This document shows, in pieces, positions 36,793 to 46,413 of a stretch of DNA of 64,000 nt (positions are counted from its first letter, which is position 1; each line of letters opens with the position of its first letter). Below the pieces are notes generated by a model. The model was not told the origin of the DNA and made no database searches. It worked only from the letters and a program-made list of their open reading frames with translations. This DNA is from Rhodanobacter sp. MP7CTX1 (GTDB taxonomy: Bacteria; Pseudomonadota; Gammaproteobacteria; Xanthomonadales; Rhodanobacteraceae): positions 124,001 to 188,000 of the forward strand of contig NZ_JACHCN010000005.1 in NCBI RefSeq assembly GCF_014205795.1, in the 5' to 3' direction. The translations under genes and the position numbers were made by a program.

Positions 36793-37530
36793 ATGAAGGA
36801 AGATCTCAACGCCTACCAGGCCGCTTACACCACGCAGTTTCCCTATCACTGGGATGAGGAACTGCTGCTCAAGGCCTATGCGCGCAAGATCGTCGAGCAA
36901 CTGAGCGACCGCAAGTCACTCAAGCTGCTCAGCCTTGGCATCGGAGGGCAACGGGTCAGTCGCACGATACTTGAGCAACTCGATGTAGCCGAGTACCACA
37001 TACTCGAGGGCTCGCAGGACATCATCGAACGTTATCGCGCGGAAACCTCGCCGCCGTCGCACGTCACGATCCATCACATGTATTTCGAGAAGGCGCATTT
37101 CGAGCCGATTTTCGATGCCATTGAAATGGGGTTCGTGCTGGAGCATGTCGATGATCCGGGCCTGATCCTGCGCCGGTTTCTACCCTTCCTGAAGTCGGAT
37201 GGCGTGCTGTTCGCTTCGGTTCCGAATGCGCGTTCGCTGCATCGGCTGCTTGGCCATGCCGCAGGATTCATGCAGGACCTCCATTCCCTGAGCCCATCCG
37301 ATCTAGAGCTTGGCCACAAGCGCTATTTCGACAGCCAATCCATCACGCGACTTGTCGAGGACTCTGGTTATGTCGTGGTGGACAAGGTGGGCCTGGTGAT
37401 GAAGCCGTTGACGACCTCCCAGCTGCACCAGCTGTCGCTGGATGAGCGTGTCGAGGAGGCCTTCATCGAGGTCGGTTACGGGCATCCCGATATCGCCAAC
37501 GGGATCCTGCTGACCGCTCGCCCTGCATGA
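36793..37530 (+). CDS. Class I SAM-dependent methyltransferase
   Basis: A 245-residue cytoplasmic protein with a Rossmann-like methyltransferase pattern: LKLLSLGIGGQRVSRTILEQ (motif I region), YHILEGSQDIIERYR, FDAIEMGFVLEHVDDPGLIL (the EHV motif common in sugar methyltransferases) and a downstream FASVPNARSLHRLLGH. It overlaps the ATP-grasp/HAD gene by four bases (ATGA). The substrate is probably a sugar or lipid-linked glycan in this locus; that is inferred. Confidence 0.85.
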   Translation: MKEDLNAYQAAYTTQFPYHWDEELLLKAYARKIVEQLSDRKSLKLLSLGIGGQRVSRTILEQLDVAEYHILEGSQDIIERYRAETSPPSHVTIHHMYFEKAHFEPIFDAIEMGFVLEHVDDPGLILRRFLPFLKSDGVLFASVPNARSLHRLLGHAAGFMQDLHSLSPSDLELGHKRYFDSQSITRLVEDSGYVVVDKVGLVMKPLTTSQLHQLSLDERVEEAFIEVGYGHPDIANGILLTARPA

Positions 37531-39176
37531 AGACCGCTTTGCTGGTCAGCGGCGGCGGCTTTCAGGGCCTGACCCTGATCCGAGCGCTGCAGGAGTTGCC
37601 CGATGTGCGGGTGATCGTCTGCGATCTGTACCCGGAAAATATCGCCCGTTACATTTGTCACGACTATGTGGTCGTTCCGCCACTTTCAGACGCCGACGCC
37701 TTTACCCGTGCCCTGCTGGAAATCGTGGACCGCGAAAAGGTGGACGTGGTCTTCCCATCCACCGCGCTCGAGCTGATGGCGCTATCGCAATTGAAGGCAA
37801 AGCTGGAGGCACACGGAGCACAGGTCGCCGTCTCTGACAAAAAGGTGCTCGGTCAACTACTCGACAAACTGTCCACGCACGAGTTTTTATGCGCAGCCGG
37901 CCTGCCCGTGCCCGCACTGGTCGATCCACTCGCGTTCGACTATGCCCTACCGCTGTTCGGTCGTCCCCGTCACGGTTGGGGTGGCCGCGAAACTATCCTT
38001 CTGTACGGCGCTGACGAAGCGCGCGGATACCACGGCGACCTGTCGACGCATGTATGGACGCCCTGGTTGGCGCAATTCGAGGAGTTCTCCGCGGATTTTG
38101 CGATCGGTGTAAATGGCGACGTCTCGCCGATCGTACTGCGCCGGCGGCTACGTACGTCCGGGGGATTCGCTGTGATTTCCGAGTCGGTAGCGGATGCAAC
38201 GCTGGCGGACATGGCGCAGCGCACGGCCGCCTGCATCAGCCACGCGGGTGGCTGTGGCCTGTTCAACGTGCAGATGCTGCGGCCGGCTACCGGCACACCG
38301 TTCATCTCGGACGTCAATCCGCGCGTCGGTACCTCCGCGAACCACGCGCTCACCGAAGGAGTCAACCTGCCGGGCTTTTTCATGGATTGCCAGGCGGCAT
38401 CGAGTGACGCCGGGCCTACGATCCGCAGGATGGGCAAGACGATCAGGGTGCTGAAAGACATCGCGATACCCTATCTGGCGCAGCCGCCGAAGGGCATTGT
38501 CTTCGATCTTGACGATACCCTGGTTGATCATAAGCTGTGGATGCTGCGAAAGCTGGAGGCGATCTACGCGGAAACTTTTTCCCGCCATGTCGACGAGGCA
38601 GCTTTCCTCATGGGTGCAGCGCAATTGATTGATGAGGGTGAGCGTGCGCTGCTCATCGACCGCCTGTTGGCGACGCTGTCGCTCCCGGCCACACTGCGCG
38701 ACAGTGCCATCGCTGCCTATCGTGCGGCCATCGTGTCCGATACGCCGCTGTTTGCCGACGTAGCTCCGTCGCTCGCCGCATTCAAAGCAGCCGGCCTCCC
38801 CGTGGCGATCCTCACTGACAATCCGCCCGCCACGCAGAAGGCCAAACTTCAGCATGCCCCCGCATTGCATGGCGTGAACGCGGTGGTCTATGCACGCGAA
38901 TACGGTATCGAGAAGCCTGCACCTACGGGCTTTCTTCAAGCTGCGCGCGCACTCAACATCGATCCACGACAGCTCGTGATGATCGGTGACAACTATTTCC
39001 GCGATGGCGCAGGTGCGGTGCAGGCCGGATACATGCACGCACTGATCGTGCGGCGCGAAGGCGGATTCCTGAGCCCCCATGCTGGCATCGCGGCGCGAGT
39101 CGCTACGCAGGCGAACAACCGTATCCACATGGTGGACAGCCTGCTGTCCGCCTGCCATGCCTGTCACGCACTATGA
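37527..39176 (+). CDS. ATP-grasp ligase fused to HAD phosphatase
   Basis: A 549-residue two-domain protein. The N-terminal two thirds (about 1-320) are ATP-grasp-like: VSGGGFQGLTLIRAL, VFPSTALELMALSQLKAKLE, then a later FISDVNPRVGTSANHAL that supplies the metal-binding Asn-x-Arg element. The C-terminal part (about 325-549) is a HAD hydrolase: FDLDDTLVDH (motif I), AILTDNP (motif II), EKPAPTGF (Lys, motif III) and MIGDNYFRDGAGA (motif IV). ATP-grasp enzymes join a carboxylate to an amine or thiol via acyl phosphate. It is coupled by ATGA overlaps to the methyltransferase before and the WbqC gene after. The biochemical role is unknown; the two domains are clear. Confidence 0.85.
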   Translation: MKTALLVSGGGFQGLTLIRALQELPDVRVIVCDLYPENIARYICHDYVVVPPLSDADAFTRALLEIVDREKVDVVFPSTALELMALSQLKAKLEAHGAQVAVSDKKVLGQLLDKLSTHEFLCAAGLPVPALVDPLAFDYALPLFGRPRHGWGGRETILLYGADEARGYHGDLSTHVWTPWLAQFEEFSADFAIGVNGDVSPIVLRRRLRTSGGFAVISESVADATLADMAQRTAACISHAGGCGLFNVQMLRPATGTPFISDVNPRVGTSANHALTEGVNLPGFFMDCQAASSDAGPTIRRMGKTIRVLKDIAIPYLAQPPKGIVFDLDDTLVDHKLWMLRKLEAIYAETFSRHVDEAAFLMGAAQLIDEGERALLIDRLLATLSLPATLRDSAIAAYRAAIVSDTPLFADVAPSLAAFKAAGLPVAILTDNPPATQKAKLQHAPALHGVNAVVYAREYGIEKPAPTGFLQAARALNIDPRQLVMIGDNYFRDGAGAVQAGYMHALIVRREGGFLSPHAGIAARVATQANNRIHMVDSLLSACHACHAL

Positions 39177-39880
39177 GTAGACACAGCGTCGCCATCATTC
39201 AGTCGTCGTATATCCCGTGGAAGGGATATTTCGACATCATCCACGAAGTGGACGAATTCATCTTCCTGGATGACGTGCAGTACACCGTGCGCGACTGGCG
39301 TACAAGAAATCGCATACAGACCGCCAACGGCCCCATCTGGCTGACTGTCCCGGCCGGAGCAAATCGCAACCGCCTGCTGGAGGATGTCGCGCTGGAGGAT
39401 GCCAGCTGGCAAGCGAAACACTGGAAGTCGATCTGTCACAGCTACGCCCGCGCCCCGTATTTCCGCACTTACTCAGCTTTCTTTGAGGAGCTGTACCTCG
39501 GCAAGACATGGACGAACCTTTCACAAATGAACCAGTCGATGACGCAACGGATTGCCCATGAGTTGCTCGGCATCGAGACCACCTTCACGGCGTCGAGCAG
39601 CTATGCGGCGCAGGGTACCAGGCTGGATCGTATACTCGACCTGCTCCGCCTGAGCGGGGCTAGCAGCTATCTGTCTGGACCAACAGCAGCCGACTATCTC
39701 AGTCAGGATAAATTTAATGCAGTGGGCGTTGAGCTCAGACTCAAGGACTATTCCGATTATCCGGCGTACCCGCAAATGTATCCGCCATTCGAACACGCCG
39801 TCAGTGTGATCGATCTCCTCTTCAATACCGGGCCACAAGCGCCGGCTTACATCTGGGGCCATCGCGGCAACCCTGCGTAG
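39173..39880 (+). CDS. WbqC family protein
   Basis: A 235-residue protein of the WbqC family found in O-antigen clusters. The N-terminal VAIIQSSYIPWKGYFDIIHE, then FIFLDDVQYTVRDWRTRNRI and the His-rich CHSYARAPYF segment are diagnostic. The reaction is not firmly established; an acyl- or aminoacyl-transfer step in amino-sugar synthesis has been suspected from gene neighbourhoods. It overlaps the ATP-grasp/HAD stop (ATGA) and lies 89 bases before wecE. Confidence 0.88.
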   Translation: MSRHSVAIIQSSYIPWKGYFDIIHEVDEFIFLDDVQYTVRDWRTRNRIQTANGPIWLTVPAGANRNRLLEDVALEDASWQAKHWKSICHSYARAPYFRTYSAFFEELYLGKTWTNLSQMNQSMTQRIAHELLGIETTFTASSSYAAQGTRLDRILDLLRLSGASSYLSGPTAADYLSQDKFNAVGVELRLKDYSDYPAYPQMYPPFEHAVSVIDLLFNTGPQAPAYIWGHRGNPA

Positions 39881-39969
39881 GCGCTCTGCGCTATCGGATG
39901 AATGACGCGCTTGCGCACACTCATCCAAAGTTTGATTGCCTGCAAGGCTGATTCTTTCATGAGATCCGA

Positions 39970-41112
39970 ATGAACATTCCTTTCAATCGCCCGTATCTCA
40001 CCGGTCACGAGCTGGAATACATCGCGCAAGCGCACGCCAACGGTCAGCTTTCAGGCGACGGCGCGTTCACCCGACGCTGCCATGTCTGGCTGGAGCAACG
40101 CACTGGCGCGCGTAAGGCACTGCTCACGCACTCCTGCACAGCCGCGCTGGAAATGGCAGCCATCCTGCTCGACCTGCAGCCTGGTGATGAGGTGATCATG
40201 CCCTCGTTTACCTTCGTCACGACCGCCAACGCGTTCGTGCTGCGTGGTGCAGTGCCGGTGTTCGTGGACATCCGTCCTGACACTTTGAACATTGACGAGT
40301 CGTTGATCGAGCAGGCCATCACCCCCCGTACCCGCGCTGTCTGTGTAGTGCACTACGCCGGCGTCGCATGCGAGATGGATACCATCATGGCGATCGCCGC
40401 CAAACATGGCCTCAAGGTAGTTGAAGATGCAGCCCAGGGGATTTTCTCCACCTACAAGGGGCGAGAGCTTGGCAGCATTGGTGATCTGGCCGCACTGAGT
40501 TTTCACGAAACCAAGAATGTGATCTCGGGGGAAGGTGGTGCATTGCTCATCAATGACCAGGATCTGGTCGAGCGCGCGGAAGTCATCCGCGAGAAAGGCA
40601 CCAATCGCAGCAAGTTCTTCCGCGGTCATGTTGACAAGTACACCTGGGTCGACATCGGCTCGTCTTATCTCCCCAGCGAGCTGATCGCGGCTTTCCTGGC
40701 CGCGCAGCTTGAGGAAGCGTCCGCCATCACTGGCCGCCGTCTCGCCATCTGGAATCGTTATCATGAATGGGCCGCAGCGCTCGAATCGGGCGGACGACTA
40801 CGTCGCCCGATCATTCCCACCGAATGCGCGCACAACGCACACATGTATTACCTGCTGCTCGGCAACCTTGCTGATCGCACGCACTTTATCGATGCAATGA
40901 AGGCCGCCGGCATCGGCACGGTCTTCCATTACATCCCGTTGCACAGCTCTCCAGCCGGTCAGCGCTATGCGCGCACCAACGGCACACTGCACCACACCGA
41001 CGCAACCAGCGACCGCCTCGTCCGCCTGCCGTTGTGGATCGGGCTGGAGGATCATCAGGATCATGTCATGCAGGTTGCCCGGGATATTCTCATCAAGTCG
41101 ATGGAATCCTGA
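39970..41112 (+). CDS. wecE: dTDP-4-amino-4,6-dideoxygalactose transaminase
   Basis: PLP-dependent sugar aminotransferase (DegT/DnrJ/EryC1/StrS family) that converts dTDP-4-keto-6-deoxyglucose and glutamate to dTDP-4-amino-4,6-dideoxygalactose. The 380 residues follow E. coli WecE closely throughout: IPFNRPYLTGHELEYI, FTRRCHVWLEQRTGARKALL, YAGVACEMDTIMAIAAKHGL, EDAAQG and SFHETKNVISGEGGALL with the PLP lysine. This gives the best chemical clue to the locus: it probably makes a 4-amino sugar (Fuc4N-like) for the surface glycan. Confidence 0.95.
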   Translation: MNIPFNRPYLTGHELEYIAQAHANGQLSGDGAFTRRCHVWLEQRTGARKALLTHSCTAALEMAAILLDLQPGDEVIMPSFTFVTTANAFVLRGAVPVFVDIRPDTLNIDESLIEQAITPRTRAVCVVHYAGVACEMDTIMAIAAKHGLKVVEDAAQGIFSTYKGRELGSIGDLAALSFHETKNVISGEGGALLINDQDLVERAEVIREKGTNRSKFFRGHVDKYTWVDIGSSYLPSELIAAFLAAQLEEASAITGRRLAIWNRYHEWAAALESGGRLRRPIIPTECAHNAHMYYLLLGNLADRTHFIDAMKAAGIGTVFHYIPLHSSPAGQRYARTNGTLHHTDATSDRLVRLPLWIGLEDHQDHVMQVARDILIKSMES

Positions 41113-41190
41113 TCCATGTCTCCGCTCAGACCATTCGTCATTCCCAGGCTGAAACATCCTGGTTGCCGAAAAGTGTTGATCGCATAGTCC

Positions 41191-42108
41191 ATGCGCTTTC
41201 CAGATACCGCCGGGATTCTGAAGTTTCGCTACCTGCGTCACCTGCTGGTACTGCTTATCCTGGTCGTTTGCGTGAGCGCAACGATCAGGCTATTCGACTG
41301 GCACAGGGTGGCGTATGCCCTGCGGCATATGGATGTGGGCATCCTGCTCGGCGGCGGGTTTCCCATGCTGACGATCATTTTCGCGGTGCGTGGCTGGCGT
41401 TGGCTGATCGTGCTGGGAATCAAGCCGAATCGCGATCGCTTCTGGCAGTCGCTTTGCGCCAACGGCGCAGCAGCAGGCCTGGCTTCGCTGACACCGTTCC
41501 AACTTGGCGAAATCGTCAAGATCAGATTGATCCCTGATCATCACGGCAGTGCCTGGCGACTGGGCGTTTCCGGGTTCTTCGTGGAACGCGTGCTGGATCT
41601 GGCCGGTGTGCTCGGCGTCGGGCTGTGCGGTCTGGCCATGCACTTCGCCTGGCCATGGCTGGCTCCCGTCGCACTGCTGTTCCCGTTGCTCGGCGGACTG
41701 TTCCTCTGCCTGTTGTCCGCTCATGTCCGGCGTCTGCCGCAACGCCTGCAGCCTTATGCGGAGGCGTTGCGCCATGTACGTCGCATCGCGTTCGCGAGTC
41801 TGCTGACAATCATCATCTGGCTGCTCTACTGCGGACTGTGGTGGATCGCCGCCCGGTCCATGCATATACATCTGGGTCTCAGTCAAGTAACTCTTCTAGT
41901 TGGCAGTGTCATGTTGGTCACTGTCGCCAGCATGACGCCCGGCGGACTTGGCGTGTCCGAACTGGGCAGTCGCGGCATCATGCTATGGCTGGGCGCTTCC
42001 GCGACCGACGCGGAAACGACAGCCATTGCGTTACGCCTGCTCACGCCACTGATCGCACTTACCGGACTGGCGTGCCTGTTGATGCTGCTGCGCTATCGGC
42101 GCAGGTAA
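41191..42108 (+). CDS. Flippase-like integral membrane protein (LPG synthase TM family)
   Basis: A 305-residue polytopic protein with about seven or eight hydrophobic segments. AVRGWRWLIVLGI, LTPFQLGEIVKIRL, FFVERVLDLAGVL and VASMTPGGLGVSELGSRGIM match the lysylphosphatidylglycerol synthase transmembrane/UPF0104 family, for which flippase-like activity is proposed. It ends the plus-strand module and meets the minus-strand polytopic gene tail to tail. It may move a lipid-linked sugar; this is inferred. Confidence 0.85.
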   Translation: MRFPDTAGILKFRYLRHLLVLLILVVCVSATIRLFDWHRVAYALRHMDVGILLGGGFPMLTIIFAVRGWRWLIVLGIKPNRDRFWQSLCANGAAAGLASLTPFQLGEIVKIRLIPDHHGSAWRLGVSGFFVERVLDLAGVLGVGLCGLAMHFAWPWLAPVALLFPLLGGLFLCLLSAHVRRLPQRLQPYAEALRHVRRIAFASLLTIIIWLLYCGLWWIAARSMHIHLGLSQVTLLVGSVMLVTVASMTPGGLGVSELGSRGIMLWLGASATDAETTAIALRLLTPLIALTGLACLLMLLRYRRR

Positions 42109-42129
42109 GCGCGCGCCGCAACTGCGATG

Positions 42130-43713
42130 TCACTCTACTGCAGCGGGAAGGTATACCTTTAGCTGAGGCTCGCGATCTGGAGAGCCGATCTGATGATAGT
42201 GCGTGTTGATGTACTTCCAGATACCTGAATGCGTATGCGCATAGCGCAACTCTTCGCGTCCATCCAGTGCGACATCGTTGACGAGGACCATTTGCGGATG
42301 CGCCTGCTTTAGCTGGGCAATCTCCTGGTCCTGGAATTCATCGTTGCGTGGAAACAATGGATAGATTTCGTACACGGGCGACCTGACGCCAAGCAATGCA
42401 TAGGCACTGGGCCAGACCGGTGCTGAAAGGATCGTGCCGCCGATGCTGACGTAGCGGCTCGCAAGCTTTTCGATATCTTCGACAGACGTGGCTGTATCCG
42501 CACTCATCCACACCCGATCGCCACGCACGTCGACGGATTTCCAATCGGGATGGGTTCGCATGGCATAACCCGGATGCATCGGCAGCATGACCCACAGCGT
42601 GGTGATAACAAGACCGAGAAGGCTAAGTGCCTGCATGGTCGCGCGGCTCCGGCTCGGCCAAGGGCAGACCAGGAAGCCGATCAGACACGGAAGGATCGCC
42701 TGCGCGAGATGTTGAACGTCGGCTCGTGAAAATGCCACGTTGAGGTAGGGTATGGCGGTTGCCACGCATGCGACGAAAACCGGATTCGCGATCCTCCGTT
42801 CACGACACACCTGCTGCAGAACTACGGCAGCACCGCTCGCGCAGAAAAGCAGCAACGCCGCGAAGAAGCATCCGACCAGCCACGGTCCAAGCAGCGCAGA
42901 CAATGGCCCTTGTGCGGGAACAGTCCAGGGCCACGGCACGGGCAAGGGCAGATTGGTACCCTTGTACTCAAACAGCACGAAGCGGATGCTCTCCCAGAAC
43001 ATGACCGCAAAGCGATGATCGCGAACAAGACCGATCAGGATGGGCGCGAAGCCCAGCACGACACCGGCCATCCATGCAGGGATACAGCGCAGCCAGACAG
43101 GCCTGTCCGCGCCGAGCATCAGCACTGGAGTCACCAGCAGGCAAGCGGTCACGCCGTAGAGACCATGATTGCGCCCCAACATGGCGGCCAGACCGATCAC
43201 GATGCCGTGGACAAAGAAGCGCCGTGCAGACGGATACACCAGCACTCGCGCCAAACTGGCCGTCAAGATGACCGATATCGCGGCGTCATAGCCCTTCCAG
43301 CGCGGAATCATCCACAACAGGCACAACAGCATCGCGAATACGCAGAGGCCCAGACGCGCGGCGATTCGGCCAGGAGCCCCACGCAAGACGAGTATCCCTG
43401 TAACGACAACACCCAAGGTAGCGAATGCCGCCGTGGCAGCCCGCACTGCGATGATGCCGTTTGCATGAAAGAGCCATAGCAGACCCGCCGCCCAGTAGTA
43501 TCGCGCCGGATCGTAGGACATGAAATCTCTGACAGGAACCTCGCCATGCAGCACCCGCTGCACTCCGTACCAGAGGTAACCCTCGTCTCCCAGATTGAAA
43601 CCGGTATGCCCCTCCAGCAGGAATACACCCAGGCTGGCGACCATGCCAAACAACACGACGCCGGACAATATTGTCCAGTGCAGTCGGCTTCGACTTGCTT
43701 CAGGATGCTGCAT
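42130..43713 (-). CDS. Polytopic GT-C-like membrane protein
   Basis: A 527-residue membrane protein with about ten hydrophobic segments and a C-terminal soluble part (about 400-527). NLGDEGYLWYGVQRVL in the first loop carries an acidic pair, as in GT-C glycosyltransferases that use polyprenyl-phosphate sugars; DFMSYDPARYYWAAGLLWLF follows. No close named family was recognised. Its place in the glycan locus supports glycosyl transfer outside the inner membrane. Confidence 0.65.
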   Translation of the reverse strand: MQHPEASRSRLHWTILSGVVLFGMVASLGVFLLEGHTGFNLGDEGYLWYGVQRVLHGEVPVRDFMSYDPARYYWAAGLLWLFHANGIIAVRAATAAFATLGVVVTGILVLRGAPGRIAARLGLCVFAMLLCLLWMIPRWKGYDAAISVILTASLARVLVYPSARRFFVHGIVIGLAAMLGRNHGLYGVTACLLVTPVLMLGADRPVWLRCIPAWMAGVVLGFAPILIGLVRDHRFAVMFWESIRFVLFEYKGTNLPLPVPWPWTVPAQGPLSALLGPWLVGCFFAALLLFCASGAAVVLQQVCRERRIANPVFVACVATAIPYLNVAFSRADVQHLAQAILPCLIGFLVCPWPSRSRATMQALSLLGLVITTLWVMLPMHPGYAMRTHPDWKSVDVRGDRVWMSADTATSVEDIEKLASRYVSIGGTILSAPVWPSAYALLGVRSPVYEIYPLFPRNDEFQDQEIAQLKQAHPQMVLVNDVALDGREELRYAHTHSGIWKYINTHYHQIGSPDREPQLKVYLPAAVE

Positions 43714-43754
43714 TGAGGAACCTATCAGGGATGAGGCTTATCAGCATCGGACGA

Positions 43755-45968
43755 TCACGCTGGCTCATCATCTTGCATCAGCCATGCGCGTGCCAAGCTG
43801 CCATTACGCGGCAGAAATCTCTCGTAGCCATGCTGTCGGACGAACCGGCGAAAATAGCGGTGGTCTTCGAACAGCACCTGCAGCTGCTCAAGATCCAATG
43901 ACTGGAAAAAGTTGCCAAGCACCACGTCGGTTTCCGAAATCGCATCATCACGCAGTTGCTCGAACGTGTTCGCCCCGTGCAAGCGATAGCTATACAGACG
44001 CTCGGCTACGCAACCCACTTTTGCAATCGCAAGAGCGCGCAGCAGGAAGTCCCAGTCATGACACAACTTCAATGCCGCGAGGCCACCGAGCCGGTCGTAC
44101 AAGCGGCGGCGCAACATGAAGTTGCCAGTGGATACTGCGACATTCGAGTCGAGGCATGCATACACCAATGCCGGATACTCCAGGGATGCGTTCAGTTTTT
44201 CACGGAGTGACATCACCACTTCGTGCTCGGACTCCGCACTCGGTCGGCCTTCCTCATCAATGAAATCGACGCCACTGAATGTCAGCTCAAGCCCATCGTG
44301 CAGCATGCACTCGAGCAACCTACCGATTCTCGATGACGCATAGCAGTCATCCGAGTTCAGGAACGCAATGAACTCACCATTCGCATGCGCCACGCCCTTC
44401 GCAATGGCGGTATGACTTCCGCCATTTTCCTTTCGGACGATTTCAATGGGGTGATCCGGATTTCGCTCGCCGTAGCGCCTTACCGCCGCGGCTGAGTCAT
44501 CCGTGGAGCCATCATCCACGACAATAACTTCAATGTTCGTGTAGCTCTGCGCAAACACCGACGCTAGCGCATCTCCAATGTAGCGGGCGTGGTTGTAAAG
44601 CGGGATGATGACACTCACCAGCGGACTCTCATTCTGCAGCCGATGATCCGCCAACACATCGCCGAGCGCCTCGAGATAGGCGTAGCCGTGGCGCCGGTCC
44701 GGTTCGAGATGCGCACCCTCGCCCCACTCATTCCACGCGTTGACAAAAATCATCGGCGCGTTTACCGAAGACTCTGCGCGACTGCCCTCGGCAATATTCC
44801 TTAACCACTCACCAAACCATGCGGGCGACGAGGCGTGAAATACGTGACCGCGACCTGGTTTTCGCGCTGAATTGTCCCAACTCGGAAAGGCGCATCGGTA
44901 AAGCTTGTAGTCCGGTGCTACCGCATCTCGCTGGTGCCTGACCACGTCCGCGTAGCGGAAGATGCGTCCTCTGAACAACGCATTGAACACGAGTTGATCG
45001 GAGGAAATTTCCTCAGGTTCGATATGGTGTGGCGGAAATTCGACCGCCGCATCGAAGCCATAGTCGCGCGGGTCCCGGATGCCAAAAGTCTGCGCCGCAA
45101 TGAGATGAATCTCTCCGACACCTTGCTGTCGGCAGTAGTCTCTCCAACGTTGCGCCGTTGCATGCGGATCGGGAAGCAGCGCCACCCGATAGACAATCAG
45201 CAAAGCCGCCCCGTCAATGCGGATGTAACGAGAGTCTCGCAAGGCAGGCAGGATATCGGCGATGAACGCCAGATCATCTTCCGGCGAATGCTCTTGCGAG
45301 ATGAGCACATCATGTTCGGCACCATCCCAACGCCGAGTCCAGTTCTCGTTCGCCCAGCACAAACAGAATGATAGCTCCATGGATGGATCCGCGAGCACAT
45401 GATTGAACGGCGCCTCCATCAGACGCTTGCCGGCAAACCAGTAGTGATGAAAGCAGAAGCCGTGAATGCCGTACAGTCGCGCCAACTGCTGCTGGCGCCG
45501 CAAGACATCCTTGACCCGCAGGTCATAGAAACCCAGCTCCCCGGGCAATCTGGGTTGCAGGTGTCCAGCGAATTGGGGCACCGATTTTGAAACGTTCGTC
45601 CACTCTGTAAATCCGCGACCCCACCACTCGTCATTTTCGGGGAACGCGTGAAACTGCGGCAGATAGAATGCAATGACGTTGAATCCAGACGTCGTTACCG
45701 GCAGCTCACGGATGGGTCGATAGTAAGCACTGCGCTGCGAACTCGCCTCGAAGATTTCATCGAAATGCTGCGGCAAGAGCGCAACGTGGCGTTCGCCGCC
45801 GCGCGAGCGCAACGCTGCATCCGTCGCCTGATCGCGTCGCTCAATCTGCCAATAGCGATAGCTCTGAGTATTTTTTATCAAAGGGGCCATGACCCGGTAC
45901 ACGCCATCCTTTAACGCCTTTCTGCGCGAAGGAGCAAGCGGAAGCCGCTCGTAGAGGAAGCGAGCCAT
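43755..45968 (-). CDS. WbsX/GH99-like protein fused to family 2 glycosyltransferase
   Basis: A 737-residue fusion from ATG 45968 (in-frame ATGs near 46052 would add about 29 residues). The N-terminal WbsX (GH99-like) domain (about 90-440) has IAFYLPQFHAFPENDEWWG, GFTEWTNVSKSVPQF, LCWANENWTRRWDG and FVNAWNEWGEGAHLEPD. The C-terminal domain (about 450-700) is GT2: VSVIIPLYNHARYIGDALAS, VVDDGSTDDS and FLNSDDCYASSRIG. WbsX-like domains occur in many O-antigen clusters with unproven activity. A WbsX-only paralogue lies at 62.1-63.4 kb. Fusion is read directly. Confidence 0.88.
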   Translation of the reverse strand: MARFLYERLPLAPSRRKALKDGVYRVMAPLIKNTQSYRYWQIERRDQATDAALRSRGGERHVALLPQHFDEIFEASSQRSAYYRPIRELPVTTSGFNVIAFYLPQFHAFPENDEWWGRGFTEWTNVSKSVPQFAGHLQPRLPGELGFYDLRVKDVLRRQQQLARLYGIHGFCFHHYWFAGKRLMEAPFNHVLADPSMELSFCLCWANENWTRRWDGAEHDVLISQEHSPEDDLAFIADILPALRDSRYIRIDGAALLIVYRVALLPDPHATAQRWRDYCRQQGVGEIHLIAAQTFGIRDPRDYGFDAAVEFPPHHIEPEEISSDQLVFNALFRGRIFRYADVVRHQRDAVAPDYKLYRCAFPSWDNSARKPGRGHVFHASSPAWFGEWLRNIAEGSRAESSVNAPMIFVNAWNEWGEGAHLEPDRRHGYAYLEALGDVLADHRLQNESPLVSVIIPLYNHARYIGDALASVFAQSYTNIEVIVVDDGSTDDSAAAVRRYGERNPDHPIEIVRKENGGSHTAIAKGVAHANGEFIAFLNSDDCYASSRIGRLLECMLHDGLELTFSGVDFIDEEGRPSAESEHEVVMSLREKLNASLEYPALVYACLDSNVAVSTGNFMLRRRLYDRLGGLAALKLCHDWDFLLRALAIAKVGCVAERLYSYRLHGANTFEQLRDDAISETDVVLGNFFQSLDLEQLQVLFEDHRYFRRFVRQHGYERFLPRNGSLARAWLMQDDEPA

Positions 45969-46413
45969 AGGCTTAAGATATTTTCGCGATGCGCTGGAAC
46001 CGTCAACTTTCACAAAATGGCAATCCTGAGCATATTCCCGACATGGATTCATCATCACGGGTGATTGTGGTCGAGCAACATGGGCCGCGAGACAGCCTGA
46101 GTATCGCGGCGTCAAAGCCCCATTTTTGAGCCTCATGCTCAGCGACCGCCACTTGCACCTATCCGAGCTTTCGCCGAACAAGCGGGATGGCGGGAACCGT
46201 TGCCGTCGCGTCGCGCCAGTCTTTCAGGCCGGCACTTTTCGCAGCATGCTCACAACCATTCCCGTGTCATTCTCCGGCCTGGATAGGGGTCAACTATCTG
46301 TCTTGGCTTCGAATAGTACTGTAACATCCGTGCCGCCCTCCCAAGTTCACACGGAGGGCCTAAGCCGCTGCCCTTCGGAGCGAGCGCAGGGGGACAAGAA
46401 TCCAGGAAGAGTG
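45969..46413. other. Divergent intergenic region of the glycan locus
   Basis: About 445 bases between the WbsX/GT2 gene and the HAD-UbiA gene. It must contain both promoters. Both flanking frames stay open into it, but the extensions look unlike coding sequence, and good starts lie at the edges. No repeat or RNA gene was recognised. Confidence 0.4.
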
